A stretch of 38,586 nucleotides of DNA from Clostridia bacterium (GTDB lineage Bacteria; Bacillota; Clostridia; Christensenellales; Aristaeellaceae): positions 1-38,586 of the forward strand of contig JAFRHH010000024.1 in NCBI GenBank assembly GCA_017433405.1. Reading direction: 5' to 3'. The translations under genes and the position numbers were made by a program. Position 1 is the stretch's first letter. Every line of letters begins with the position of its first letter. A model generated the notes under the pieces. It saw only the letters and a program-made list of their open reading frames with translations, was not told the DNA's origin and did not search any database. Shown here piece after piece: positions 8,177-15,978 of the stretch.

Positions 8177-10729
8177 ATGAGCACAGCAGGAACAGCGTCG
8201 ATTCCGGCCCATCCGGCAGGACTTGTTTTCTTTGAGGGTCACGAAAAACCCCGGCAGTTTGTGATCTTCCAGTCCGCCATGATTCAGGGACAGCGGGAGA
8301 TGGAGGTCTTTACCACCTCCGCGCTGCAGCTGAGCTATCCCTTCCTGGATCCGGAGCAGGGGACGATCCGCTTCGAGTACGGGGAATGGCGGTATCAGAA
8401 TCTGAGCGAAAACACCTTTACCTTCGTCGGCGGAAAGGCCCTGGCGAAGGGGGAAACCGCGGTCCTCCGGGACAACACGGTGATCCGGATCTCCAACGAC
8501 CGGATGCTGACGGCGGTTTTTCTCAGCCGGTTCGCCGCCTCTACCGACTGGAAGATCATCAACATGGACGACGGCCGCCACGAGGTCCGGATCGAGACGG
8601 AAGTTGTCCGTGGTTCGCGCCTCCGGGACGCGGCCGCACAACCGTCATCCGGCCGGACCGGCGGACAGGAAGGGGCGTCCACGGAGGAAAACGCGGCGGG
8701 GGCCGGGGAAAATACCGCCCTGGCGCTGGAATACGAGGCCAGCCGCTGGTGGCTCCGGGAGGTCGGAGCCAGGGCCGTGACGCGGAACGGGGAGCCGGTG
8801 ACCGGGCGCTGCCCGCTGAACTTCGACGACTGCCTGGAGATCGGGGAGACCCGGTTCATCTTCGAGGGCTCCGGTCTGCTCTACGGATACAGAACCCTGA
8901 CGGGCGGCCTGTCCATCCGGATCGACGAGCGCTCCGTCCACAGCGCCCTGAAAAAGATCACCCTGCTGAAGGATATCAACCTGGAGGTGGAGCCGGGGAA
9001 CATGGTGCTGATCCTCGGGGGGTCCGGCGCCGGAAAGAGCACCTTTGTCAATGCCGTTACCGGGTACGAAAAGGCGAAGGCCACGATTACCGAAGGCGGC
9101 GTGGATTACTATAAGCAGTACGACCAGGTCAGGCACCGGGTGGGCTTCGTGCCCCAGGAGAACCTGCTGCGGGAGGAGGATACGGTGCTGATGACCCTCC
9201 GGAACGCCGCGGAGCTCCGGCTGCCCGCCGGCCTGCCGCGGGAGGAGATGGACCGGCGCATCCGGCTGGTGCTGGAAACCTTCGGCCTCACGGGGCTGGA
9301 GGAGGAGCAGGTGGCCAAGCTCTCCGGCGGCCAGAAAAAACGCCTCTCCATCTGTACGGAGTTCGTGGCCAGCCCCGCCCTGTTTATCCTGGATGAACCG
9401 GACTCCGGCCTCGATGGAATCATGGCGATGGAGCTGATGGAAAACCTGCGGCTGATCGCCTGCCAGGGGCATATCGTCATGGTGATCACCCATTCGCCGG
9501 ACCGGGTGGCCCATCTCTTTGACAAGGTCATCGTGCTGGCGAAGGGAACCCGGAACCGGGTTGGCCAGCTGGCCTTCTACGGCGGGATCCGGGAGGCCCG
9601 GGATTTCTTCGGAACGGATTCCCTCGAAAACGTCGTCAAGCGGATCAACGCCCGCAACGAGGGCGGGGAAGGCCGGGCGGATGAGTTTATTGAAAAATAC
9701 CGATCCTACGCCCGGGAGCGGGAGACCCGGGAGCAGGCGGTTTACCGGGAGACCGGGGGGGAGGAGGAACGGAGCCCCGTGGCGGTCGCCGAAACCGGGG
9801 AGGATCTCCGCTACAAGGGCCGGCTGGCCCAGATTCCGATCTTCCTCGGGAAGCATCTCCGGCTGTTTTTCAGCGAGGGCAACTGGAAGGTGCTGCCCCT
9901 GTCCGCCATCATCGCCTATCTGGTGGTCTACGTTATCGGCAAGCGGATGTTCATCAACATGGAGGGAACGGCCTACGCGGCCTTCGCCATTACCTGCGTC
10001 TGCCTGTGGAACGGGGTCTTCAATTCCGTCCAGTCGGTCTGCAAGGAGCGGAAGATTATCAAGCGGGAGCACCGGGCGGGGCTGCATATCTCCTCCTACC
10101 TGATCTCCCATATGATCTACCAGGCGGCCGTCTGCCTGATTCAGGTCCTGGTGACGGTGCTGATCTTCTGGGCCTTCCGGGTTCAGATGCCCTCCCCGGG
10201 CGCGGTGACGGGAATGTTCGTTATGGATCTGATCATCACCATGTTCCTGATCACCTATTCGGCGGACATGCTGGGGCTGATGATCTCCTGCATCGTTCAT
10301 ACGCCCATGGCCGCCATGACCGTCATGCCCTTCGTTCTGATCGTGCAGCTGGTCTTCGCCAATTTCGTCATCCCCCTCAACGCCGTCGGCCAGCAGATGT
10401 CGAACGGGACGATCAGCAAGTGGGGCATCCAGGCCATCAGCTCCGTGGCCAACTATAACAGCCAGGAATCCACGGTGATCCTGACGGCGCTCAATACCAT
10501 GAGCAACAAGGATCCGGAGTCCCTGGTCAGCAAGATACAGCGGGTGCTGACCATCGACGAGGTGCGCCATAAGGTCGGAGAGGTGACGGCGGCCAACCTG
10601 CAGAAGGCGGAATACGATTTTTCCCGGGAAAACGTGCTGAAAAACTGGGGGATGCTGGCGGGCTTCAGCCTTTTATACATCCTGATCGGCCTCCTGTTCC
10701 TGGAGCAGGTGGACCGGGACAGGCGATAG
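8177..10729 (+). CDS. FHA-FHA-ABCG-type ABC half transporter (Rv1747-like architecture)
   Basis: 850 aa. Two N-terminal FHA-like domains (~50-120 and ~175-245; the cores EWRYQNLSENTFTFVGGK and SRWWLREVGARAVTRNGE are FHA beta-strand patterns) precede an ABCG nucleotide-binding domain. That domain has Walker A GGSGAGKST (~281-289), signature LSGGQKKR, Walker B LFILDEP and H-loop VITHS. A charged linker (~500-545) leads to a six-helix ABC2 membrane domain (~560-845). This order matches mycobacterial Rv1747, a phospho-regulated exporter, and differs from plain ABCG proteins. The FHA domains lack an obvious full GR...SxxH phosphothreonine pocket, so phospho-binding is uncertain. No Ser/Thr kinase gene lies in the window. 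Export is inferred; the cargo is unknown. Confidence 0.85.
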   Translation: MSTAGTASIPAHPAGLVFFEGHEKPRQFVIFQSAMIQGQREMEVFTTSALQLSYPFLDPEQGTIRFEYGEWRYQNLSENTFTFVGGKALAKGETAVLRDNTVIRISNDRMLTAVFLSRFAASTDWKIINMDDGRHEVRIETEVVRGSRLRDAAAQPSSGRTGGQEGASTEENAAGAGENTALALEYEASRWWLREVGARAVTRNGEPVTGRCPLNFDDCLEIGETRFIFEGSGLLYGYRTLTGGLSIRIDERSVHSALKKITLLKDINLEVEPGNMVLILGGSGAGKSTFVNAVTGYEKAKATITEGGVDYYKQYDQVRHRVGFVPQENLLREEDTVLMTLRNAAELRLPAGLPREEMDRRIRLVLETFGLTGLEEEQVAKLSGGQKKRLSICTEFVASPALFILDEPDSGLDGIMAMELMENLRLIACQGHIVMVITHSPDRVAHLFDKVIVLAKGTRNRVGQLAFYGGIREARDFFGTDSLENVVKRINARNEGGEGRADEFIEKYRSYARERETREQAVYRETGGEEERSPVAVAETGEDLRYKGRLAQIPIFLGKHLRLFFSEGNWKVLPLSAIIAYLVVYVIGKRMFINMEGTAYAAFAITCVCLWNGVFNSVQSVCKERKIIKREHRAGLHISSYLISHMIYQAAVCLIQVLVTVLIFWAFRVQMPSPGAVTGMFVMDLIITMFLITYSADMLGLMISCIVHTPMAAMTVMPFVLIVQLVFANFVIPLNAVGQQMSNGTISKWGIQAISSVANYNSQESTVILTALNTMSNKDPESLVSKIQRVLTIDEVRHKVGEVTAANLQKAEYDFSRENVLKNWGMLAGFSLLYILIGLLFLEQVDRDRR

Positions 10730-10781
10730 GGGAGCAGGCAGGATGCACGTGAACGGACAGTTATAAAGGAGGGCCGGAAGC

Positions 10782-11627
10782 ATGCAGGCGATTTCTGATT
10801 TTTTCAAGGAGAACAAGCTGCTGGGCGAGGTCGCGTGGCTGATCCTTTCCATTGTGATCGCCATGGTGGTGGTGATCGTTCTTTTCAAGATCCTGGAGCG
10901 GGTTTTCCCGAAGCTGCAGCAGGGAAAGAAGAAAAACCTGACCTCCCGCATGATTGAAAACGCGGTCCGCGTCGTGATCATCTTCGTGGCGGTTCAGTGG
11001 GTGATGATGAGCTCAAACCTGACGAAGGGATTCGGCCAGACCCTCTTCCGCGGCACCGCGGTGGTGGCGGCCATCGCCGGCTTCGCCGCCCAGAACGTGC
11101 TGGCGGATATGCTCTGCGGCGCCATAATCAGCCTGACCAAGCCCTTCGAGATCGGGGACCGGATCGTGCTGGAGAGCGGTATTGCCGGGATCGTGAAGGA
11201 TCTGACGCCGCGGCACGTGGTGCTGCAGGGAATCGATACCCAGCAGTACGTGATCCCCAACAGCCGGCTGAACACCCAGCGGCTGACGAATATGAGCTGG
11301 CATACGGATATCCGCTCCGTGGATTTTCGGTTTAACGTGGGCTACGGCTCCGATACCGACGAAACCCGGCGGATTATCCGCCAGGCGATCATGGACAGCC
11401 CCCTGTCCGTTCCCGGCAAGGGAAGGGGCCAGAACCGGGACTACGCAGACGTCTATTTTCTCGAGATCGGGGAGTACAGCCTGGTGCTGGGCACCACCGC
11501 CTACTATAAACCCAGCGTCACGACGGAGGTGTTCAAAACGGATATCAACACCCGGGTCAAGAAGGCGCTGGACGAGAACCAGATCGAGATTCCCTATAAG
11601 TACGTTACCGTGGAGATGAAGAGCTGA
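10782..11627 (+). CDS. mscS: Small-conductance mechanosensitive channel MscS
   Basis: 281 aa. Three membrane helices: residues ~15-40, ~60-80, and the pore helix ~85-115 with the Gly/Ala-rich pattern TAVVAAIAGFAAQNVLADMLCGAI. The MscS beta domain follows (KPFEIGDRIVLESGIAGIVKDL...VIPNSRLNTQRLTN), then the C-terminal alpha/beta domain. It opens on membrane tension to release solutes during hypo-osmotic shock. Its ribosome site AAAGGAGGG is strong. It lies 52 bp after the ABC transporter and is likely co-transcribed. Its 3' end overlaps the esterase gene on the other strand by 23 bp. Confidence 0.93.
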   Translation: MQAISDFFKENKLLGEVAWLILSIVIAMVVVIVLFKILERVFPKLQQGKKKNLTSRMIENAVRVVIIFVAVQWVMMSSNLTKGFGQTLFRGTAVVAAIAGFAAQNVLADMLCGAIISLTKPFEIGDRIVLESGIAGIVKDLTPRHVVLQGIDTQQYVIPNSRLNTQRLTNMSWHTDIRSVDFRFNVGYGSDTDETRRIIRQAIMDSPLSVPGKGRGQNRDYADVYFLEIGEYSLVLGTTAYYKPSVTTEVFKTDINTRVKKALDENQIEIPYKYVTVEMKS

Positions 11628-12600
11628 GGATCTCCTCCGCTTCCGGGGTGGCGCAGGACTGGCAGACAGGGGGACGGTTCTTGCTGTCGGTCACGACAGA
11701 AGAACTGTCTCCCCTGTCTGCTGGAGACGAAGAACTGTCAGCGCCGTCCTCCCCGGCCCTGCGCGCCGGCTGGGGCGCGAAATAATGCTCCGTGGCATAC
11801 TGATACTGCGCCTCGAAGGCGGCGATGGCCTCGTGAACGATTTTCCGGGTCGGGAAAAAGAGATCGTAGGCGTGGAACCAGTTTGGATAGACGTCCACCC
11901 GGGCGTCCACGCCGGCCTCCTGCAGGCGCCGGACGAAATCCACCGTCTCCTGATAGAAGGGTTCAATATCTCCGACAAAGGTATAGCAGGGCGGGAGCCC
12001 GCGGACGTCGCGCCGGCGGGCCGGGGCGGCGTAGGCCGGGACGATGTCCGTGCCGTAGGCGTGCCGCAGGTACCGCTTCCAGGCCTTGTGGTTGCGTTTC
12101 GTGTTCCAGTTGGGGGCATGATTGTCGGCGGAGGAGGCGGTATCCCGGTCATCCAGCATGGGGTAGAGGGGCATCTGAAAGGCGATGCTGACGGTGCCCC
12201 GGTCCTTGGCCAGCATGCAGAGGGCCGCGGCCATTCCGCCGCCGGCGCTTTCCCCGCCGACCATGATCTGATCCTCCCGGATCCCCAGCTCCTCCGCGTG
12301 GTCCCGGACATACAGGAGGGCGGCGTAGCAGTCGTACAGGGCGGCCGGGTAGGGATGATGCCGGGAGAGCCGGTAGTTCGGTGCGATCAGAACGGCGCCG
12401 AACTTGACGACCAGGGACAGGGCCCGGGTCACGAAGACATCCCGCGCGGAGCCGGACTGATAGCCGCCGCCGTGAATCCAGAGCACGCCGGGAACCTTCT
12501 TTCCGGGCGACTCCAGGGGGCGGAGGATCAGCAGCCGGATCCGATGCTGCCCGACGGGAATCCAGACCTTCTGAACCCGGAATAGATGTTTTTTGGCCAT
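11605..12600 (-). CDS. Alpha/beta hydrolase, HSL-type esterase, with REP-encoded C-terminal tail
   Basis: 331 aa from ATG 12600, which has CAGGAGG just upstream. Hormone-sensitive-lipase family features are the oxyanion motif WIHGGGYQSG (~40), nucleophile elbow GGESAGGGMAAAL (Ser ~116), catalytic Asp in TFVGDIEPF and His in WFHAYDLFF. Such enzymes cleave short acyl or acetyl esters. The natural protein seems to end near EHYFAPQPARR (~285). The last ~45 residues (DSSSSPADRGDSSSVV and onward) are encoded by a REP-like hairpin repeat and are probably not functional. It is the last gene of a minus-strand trio with a zinc-ribbon membrane protein and an acyltransferase, suggesting acyl-ester metabolism. 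No signal peptide. Confidence 0.85.
   Translation of the reverse strand: MAKKHLFRVQKVWIPVGQHRIRLLILRPLESPGKKVPGVLWIHGGGYQSGSARDVFVTRALSLVVKFGAVLIAPNYRLSRHHPYPAALYDCYAALLYVRDHAEELGIREDQIMVGGESAGGGMAAALCMLAKDRGTVSIAFQMPLYPMLDDRDTASSADNHAPNWNTKRNHKAWKRYLRHAYGTDIVPAYAAPARRRDVRGLPPCYTFVGDIEPFYQETVDFVRRLQEAGVDARVDVYPNWFHAYDLFFPTRKIVHEAIAAFEAQYQYATEHYFAPQPARRAGEDGADSSSSPADRGDSSSVVTDSKNRPPVCQSCATPEAEEILSSSSPR
11664..11719. repeat. REP-like hairpin repeat, copy 1 (inside esterase coding end)
   Basis: GACAGGGGGACGGTTCTTGC, then a short loop, then GACAGAAGAACTGTCTCCCC pair as a long imperfect hairpin. A further half copy (GAGACGAAGAACTGTCAG, ~11724-11741) follows. It shares its core with copies at 15891, 20555 and 22404. 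Confidence 0.8.
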
Positions 12601-12661
12601 AATGCCTCCTGAAAACGAACAGGGCCGCCGCAAAGAAACGGCCGGCCTGACCCTGAAGAGA

Positions 12662-13348
12662 TCAATACAGGAAATAGCGCCGCATGCTCTGGCGGAGGGA
12701 CGGAACCATGCCGGCGATCAGCAGGAAGATTCCCCCGAGGGCCAGCACGCCCAGGGAATAAAGGCTCCAGCGGAACATGCGGGCGCCGAAGGTGATGTGC
12801 TCAAAGAACTCGATCAGCACGGTCGCCCCGCCGAGCAGAAGCAGGAATCCGCCCAGAATATAGGGTTTCCCGCCCCGGACATATTTGAGCAGGAACAAAA
12901 GGGCGGTGACCAGCAGGCAGCTGATCCCGCAGAGGGGAAAGGCAAAGCTCAGGAACCAGTTTCCGCCGGTCTGAACGCAGATAAAGAGCAGGAACAGCGC
13001 GACGGCGACGTGATCCGCCGGCACCAGCAGCTCCGCCCGGGGGTGGGAGAACCAGAGGGGCAGAACCGCCACGACGTCAAACAGCAGAATGGCGCCGATG
13101 GCGTAGCCGCCCCATTTCAGCCAGCCGTAGAGGCGGAAGCAGATGATCAGGATGACGGCGATGCTCATGACGCTGATGACCGTCAGCGCGATGGCGAGGG
13201 CCCGGGAGGATTCCCGGTAATGGGGCGGCAGCTGATCCGGGTAGCTGGCTTCCCCGGCAACCTCCCCGGGATTCCAGACCGGCGTCCGGCACAGGGGGCA
13301 GCGCTCCGCGCCCTCCTGAAGCCGGACCCCGCATTGAACACAGTACAT
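12662..13348 (-). CDS. Zinc-ribbon membrane protein (DUF6320-like)
   Basis: 228 aa. The N-terminus has a zinc-ribbon with two CxxC pairs (YCVQCGV and RCPLCRTPV), followed by a short linker and six to seven hydrophobic helices (~50-220). I believe it is the DUF6320-type family that accompanies predicted alcohol acetyltransferases in Clostridia; this is from memory of gene neighbourhoods, not a search. Start ATG 13348 is set by AGAGGAGG 7 nt upstream, which belongs to dyad element copy 3. It sits between the acyltransferase and the esterase on the same strand. The biochemical role is unknown. Confidence 0.75.
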   Translation of the reverse strand: MYCVQCGVRLQEGAERCPLCRTPVWNPGEVAGEASYPDQLPPHYRESSRALAIALTVISVMSIAVILIICFRLYGWLKWGGYAIGAILLFDVVAVLPLWFSHPRAELLVPADHVAVALFLLFICVQTGGNWFLSFAFPLCGISCLLVTALLFLLKYVRGGKPYILGGFLLLLGGATVLIEFFEHITFGARMFRWSLYSLGVLALGGIFLLIAGMVPSLRQSMRRYFLY

Positions 13349-13352
13349 GAAA

Positions 13353-13379
13353 GAACCTCCTCTGTGAACGTCGGTTTAC
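13353..13379 (-). promoter_or_regulatory. Dyad-plus-Shine-Dalgarno element, copy 3
   Basis: On the minus strand GTAAAC, loop CGAC, GTTCAC (13379-13364), then AGAGGAGG (13362-13355) and ATG 13348. The stem has one A-C mismatch. It fills the whole gap between the acyltransferase stop (13386) and the next start, so it lies inside an operon. Confidence 0.65.
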
Positions 13380-13385
13380 GTCCGG

Positions 13386-14648
13386 TTAGTTGCTTTCGAT
13401 CGCCACCGGAACCCCCCGGGCCACCAGGGCGGAGAAAAAGCGGCGCTCCAGCTCGGATTCCCGGATGTTTCGGATCATGCTGATGACGGTCTTTCCGCCG
13501 TAGCTGACGACGGAGCAGTTATTGGGGTAGCTGAGCTGGGGCCCGATGATGAATTCCAGCAGCTCCACCCGCTCCGCCATCTCCGCCGGCAGCCGGACCA
13601 GGCCCAGATTGGAAAGGTTGATGCATCCCCCGCATTCCCCCGCGCGGCGGTAGACCAGCCGCATGACGGCGTTCTTGATGCCGACGGGGGCCAGCCGCAG
13701 CGCCAGGATCTGCTGGGGCTGGACGTTGGAGGCGATGATCCCCGCCATGTGCTGGGGGGTGTTTTCCGCGGCCAGCTGATGGCTGATGACGGTGCAGAGC
13801 TCCTGAAGGGAATAGTCCCCGAACCGGGGATCGACCCCGAGGTTCAGCACCAGGGAAAAGTTCCGCAGGGTCCGGCTTCCGTAGAGGCGCCGCAGGTCGA
13901 CCGGCAGGGTGATCCGAACCGGGCGCTGATGCTTCCGGGGCGCCTCCTGATCCTGCATGTCCATGATGCAGCGGGCCATCAGGCCGGCGAGGAAGCAGGT
14001 GACGGAAACCTGGTAGCGGTGGGCGAGGGAGAGCAGCTCATCGGTGGGAAGAATCCCGGTGGTCAGATGGCGGAAGCCCCGGATTTCCCGATGACCGTGA
14101 AGGCGGTAGGCCCGGGGTTCGCCGCGGGAAGCGGCCGCCGGGGCGGCGTTTTTGAGAAAGCTGTCCTCCGTTTCTTCCGGGGAGGGGGGATCGCCGGCTT
14201 TAAGAACCAGGGGACCGGCCGGAACGGAAAGGCCGTATTTCCGCTCGAGATAGCGGGCCGTCAGGCTCAGCAGATAGACGCTTCCGCCCCGGCCGTCGCT
14301 CAGGGAATGAAAGCATTCCACGGCGATCCGGTTCCGGTAGTACAGGATCCGGAGACAGCAGGTCTGCCGCTCCCGCCGGCCCATAAAGGTCAGGGGATAG
14401 GCGTAATCCTCCCGGATCTGCGGGGACTTGCGGACCTCCTGAAGGGTATACCAGAAAAGCCCCCGCTTCAGCCGGACGTAGAAGGAGGGAAACCGGGAAC
14501 GGAGATCATCGGCCGCCTGCTGAAGGATCTTCGGATCCACCGGCTCCTTCAGCGTCGCGGAAAAGCGAAACACGTTCGCCCAGTCGGAATGGGCGACGGC
14601 CGGAAAAATCAGTCCGGCGGTATCGAGCCGGAACCACCGCTTCGACAC
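13386..14648 (-). CDS. Predicted acyltransferase of the condensation/alcohol acetyltransferase superfamily
   Basis: 420 aa from GTG 14648, chosen because AAAGGAGG lies 4-5 nt upstream; a longer frame to 14792 runs through the promoter. The motif ECFHSLSDGRGG (~145) matches the HxxxDG active site of the CoA-dependent acyltransferase/condensation superfamily. A second landmark, ITLPVDLRRLYGSRTLRNFS (~295), resembles the family's conserved Pro-Val-Asp-Leu-Arg strand. No signal or membrane segment. It heads the trio with the zinc-ribbon membrane protein and an esterase, so the three may make and break the same ester. The substrate is unknown. Confidence 0.75.
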   Translation of the reverse strand: MSKRWFRLDTAGLIFPAVAHSDWANVFRFSATLKEPVDPKILQQAADDLRSRFPSFYVRLKRGLFWYTLQEVRKSPQIREDYAYPLTFMGRRERQTCCLRILYYRNRIAVECFHSLSDGRGGSVYLLSLTARYLERKYGLSVPAGPLVLKAGDPPSPEETEDSFLKNAAPAAASRGEPRAYRLHGHREIRGFRHLTTGILPTDELLSLAHRYQVSVTCFLAGLMARCIMDMQDQEAPRKHQRPVRITLPVDLRRLYGSRTLRNFSLVLNLGVDPRFGDYSLQELCTVISHQLAAENTPQHMAGIIASNVQPQQILALRLAPVGIKNAVMRLVYRRAGECGGCINLSNLGLVRLPAEMAERVELLEFIIGPQLSYPNNCSVVSYGGKTVISMIRNIRESELERRFFSALVARGVPVAIESN

Positions 14649-14708
14649 AGCTCCTCCTTTCCCGCCGGCCCGCCGGCGAATGGCAGGATTTTTTCCTGAA
14701 TCCTTCAG

Positions 14709-14737
14709 AGGATACACCTTTCTGAAAAAAAAGACAA
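14709..14737 (-). promoter_or_regulatory. Predicted promoter for the acyltransferase trio
   Basis: On the minus strand TTGTCT (14737-14732), a 17-bp spacer that includes a T-tract, then TATCCT (14714-14709). It lies ~60 bp upstream of GTG 14648 and is divergent from the threonine aldolase promoter. Confidence 0.55.
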
Positions 14738-14743
14738 CCTGCC

Positions 14744-14772
14744 TTTCCAAGCGAAGACGGATGGGATATAAT
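14744..14772 (+). promoter_or_regulatory. Predicted sigma-A promoter for threonine aldolase
   Basis: TTTCCA (14744-14749), a 17-bp spacer, perfect TATAAT (14767-14772). Transcription should start at about 14777-14780, at the very edge of dyad element copy 4. Confidence 0.7.
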
Positions 14773-14776
14773 AGCC

Positions 14777-14801
14777 GTGAACGGAGGTTCACAGAAGGAG
14801 G
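14777..14801 (+). promoter_or_regulatory. Dyad-plus-Shine-Dalgarno element, copy 4 (5' end of mRNA)
   Basis: GTGAAC (14777-14782), loop GGAG, GTTCAC (14787-14792), then AGAAGGAGG (14793-14801). The 6-bp stem is perfect. Because the TATAAT box ends at 14772, the hairpin would form the extreme 5' end of the transcript. This is the only copy with a promoter directly before it. Confidence 0.7.
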
Positions 14802-14803
14802 AT

Positions 14804-15856
14804 ATGAGCGTGCAGCAGGCCGACGGGACGAAACTGTTCTTCGCGTCCGATTATCAGGAGGGGGCCCATCCGGCCATCCTCCGGCGCCTTGTGGAAACCA
14901 ATCTGGAAAAAACCGCGGGGTACGGCTTCGACCCCTATACCGAATCCGCCCGGGCGAAAATCCGGGAAGCCTGCCAAAGTCCTGAGGCGGAGGTGTTCCT
15001 GCTGGTGGGGGGAACCCAGACCAACGCCACGGTGATCGACGCGCTTCTGTGCCCCTGGCAGGGGGCGGTGGCCGCGGAAACGGGGCATATCGCGGTTCAC
15101 GAGGCCGGGGCGATCGAGCTCGGCGGCCATAAGGTGCTGACGGTTCCCCAGACGGAGGGGAAGATGACGGCGGAGGCGCTGGAAAAGGCGTTTTCGGGAT
15201 ATTGGGCGGACGAAAACCGGGAGCATATGGTCATGCCCGGCCTGGTGTATCTTTCCCAGCCGACGGAATACGGGACACTGTATTCCCTGAAGGAGCTGGA
15301 GGGGATCCGCGCCCTCTGCGACCGCTACGATGCCGCCCTCTACGTGGACGGCGCCCGGCTGGCCTACGCCCTGGCGGCCTCGGAAAACGACGTGACCCTT
15401 GCGGATCTCGGGCGCCTTTGCGACGCCTTCTATATCGGGGGAACGAAGTGCGGGGCGCTGTTCGGGGAGGCGGTGGTCTTCCCGGGGCGGCGGAAGGCGC
15501 CGCATTTCTTTACGGTCGTCAAGCAGCACGGGGCACTGCTGGCCAAGGGGAGGATCGCGGGAATTCAGTTCGACACCCTGTTTACCGACGGCCTGTATGA
15601 GGCGGCGGGCAGAAACGCCGTCGAGGCCGCGAACCGGATTCGGGCCGCCCTGCGGGAAAGGGGGATTCCCCTGGCCCTTGAAACGCCGACGAACCAGATC
15701 TTTGTTTCCCTGGATGACGATCAGCTCCGCCGCCTGAGCGACCGGGTGGCGATGGATTATTGGGAAAGAACCCCGGAGGGCCGGACGGTGATGCGGATCG
15801 CCACCAGCTGGGCGACCGCGGAGGAGGACGTGGACCGGCTGATCGCCTGCCTGTAG
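14804..15856 (+). CDS. Low-specificity L-threonine aldolase (PLP-dependent)
   Basis: 350 aa. Fold-type I PLP enzyme of the threonine aldolase/beta-eliminating lyase family. It has GGTQTNATVIDALL near 70 (cofactor phosphate site), HIAVHEAGAIELGGHKV, YVDGARLAYAL (PLP-ring Asp and Arg) and the Schiff-base lysine in YIGGTKCGALFGE (Lys ~215). It splits L-threonine or allo-threonine into glycine and acetaldehyde in the cytoplasm. ATG 14804 is only ~2 nt after GGAGG; GTG 14810, 8 nt after it, may be the true start and loses only two residues. It is transcribed alone or with feoAB; a REP-like repeat lies between the two. Confidence 0.9.
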   Translation: MSVQQADGTKLFFASDYQEGAHPAILRRLVETNLEKTAGYGFDPYTESARAKIREACQSPEAEVFLLVGGTQTNATVIDALLCPWQGAVAAETGHIAVHEAGAIELGGHKVLTVPQTEGKMTAEALEKAFSGYWADENREHMVMPGLVYLSQPTEYGTLYSLKELEGIRALCDRYDAALYVDGARLAYALAASENDVTLADLGRLCDAFYIGGTKCGALFGEAVVFPGRRKAPHFFTVVKQHGALLAKGRIAGIQFDTLFTDGLYEAAGRNAVEAANRIRAALRERGIPLALETPTNQIFVSLDDDQLRRLSDRVAMDYWERTPEGRTVMRIATSWATAEEDVDRLIACL

Positions 15857-15890
15857 CCAGGAGGACAGGGGAAACTGTCAGTCACAGTAC

Positions 15891-15948
15891 AGGACAGGGG
15901 GACGGTTCTTCCTGTCCGCCAGGACAGAAGAACTGTCCCCTCTGTCCT
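15891..15948. repeat. REP-like hairpin repeat, copy 2
   Basis: GGACAGGGGGACGGTTCTTC...GTCC, loop GCCA, GGACAGAAGAACTGTCCCC...GTCC: near-perfect pairing over ~19 bp, flanked by outer GGACAG/CTGTCC arms. A partial unit precedes it (15863-15880). There is no T-tract, so it is not a standard terminator. It lies between threonine aldolase and feoAB. Confidence 0.85.
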
Positions 15949-15978
15949 GAAATACAGATAAGAGAAGAGCGGGAAACG

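Noticed and set aside
10749-10765. Possible eighth dyad before mscS (GTGAAC...GTTATA)
   Set aside because: Only the left arm and the following AAAGGAGGG fit; the right arm is not complementary, so it may be a decayed copy or chance.
15891-15948. Intrinsic terminator after threonine aldolase
   Set aside because: The hairpin is strong but no T-tract follows; the same sequence occurs in several other gaps, so it is a repeat.
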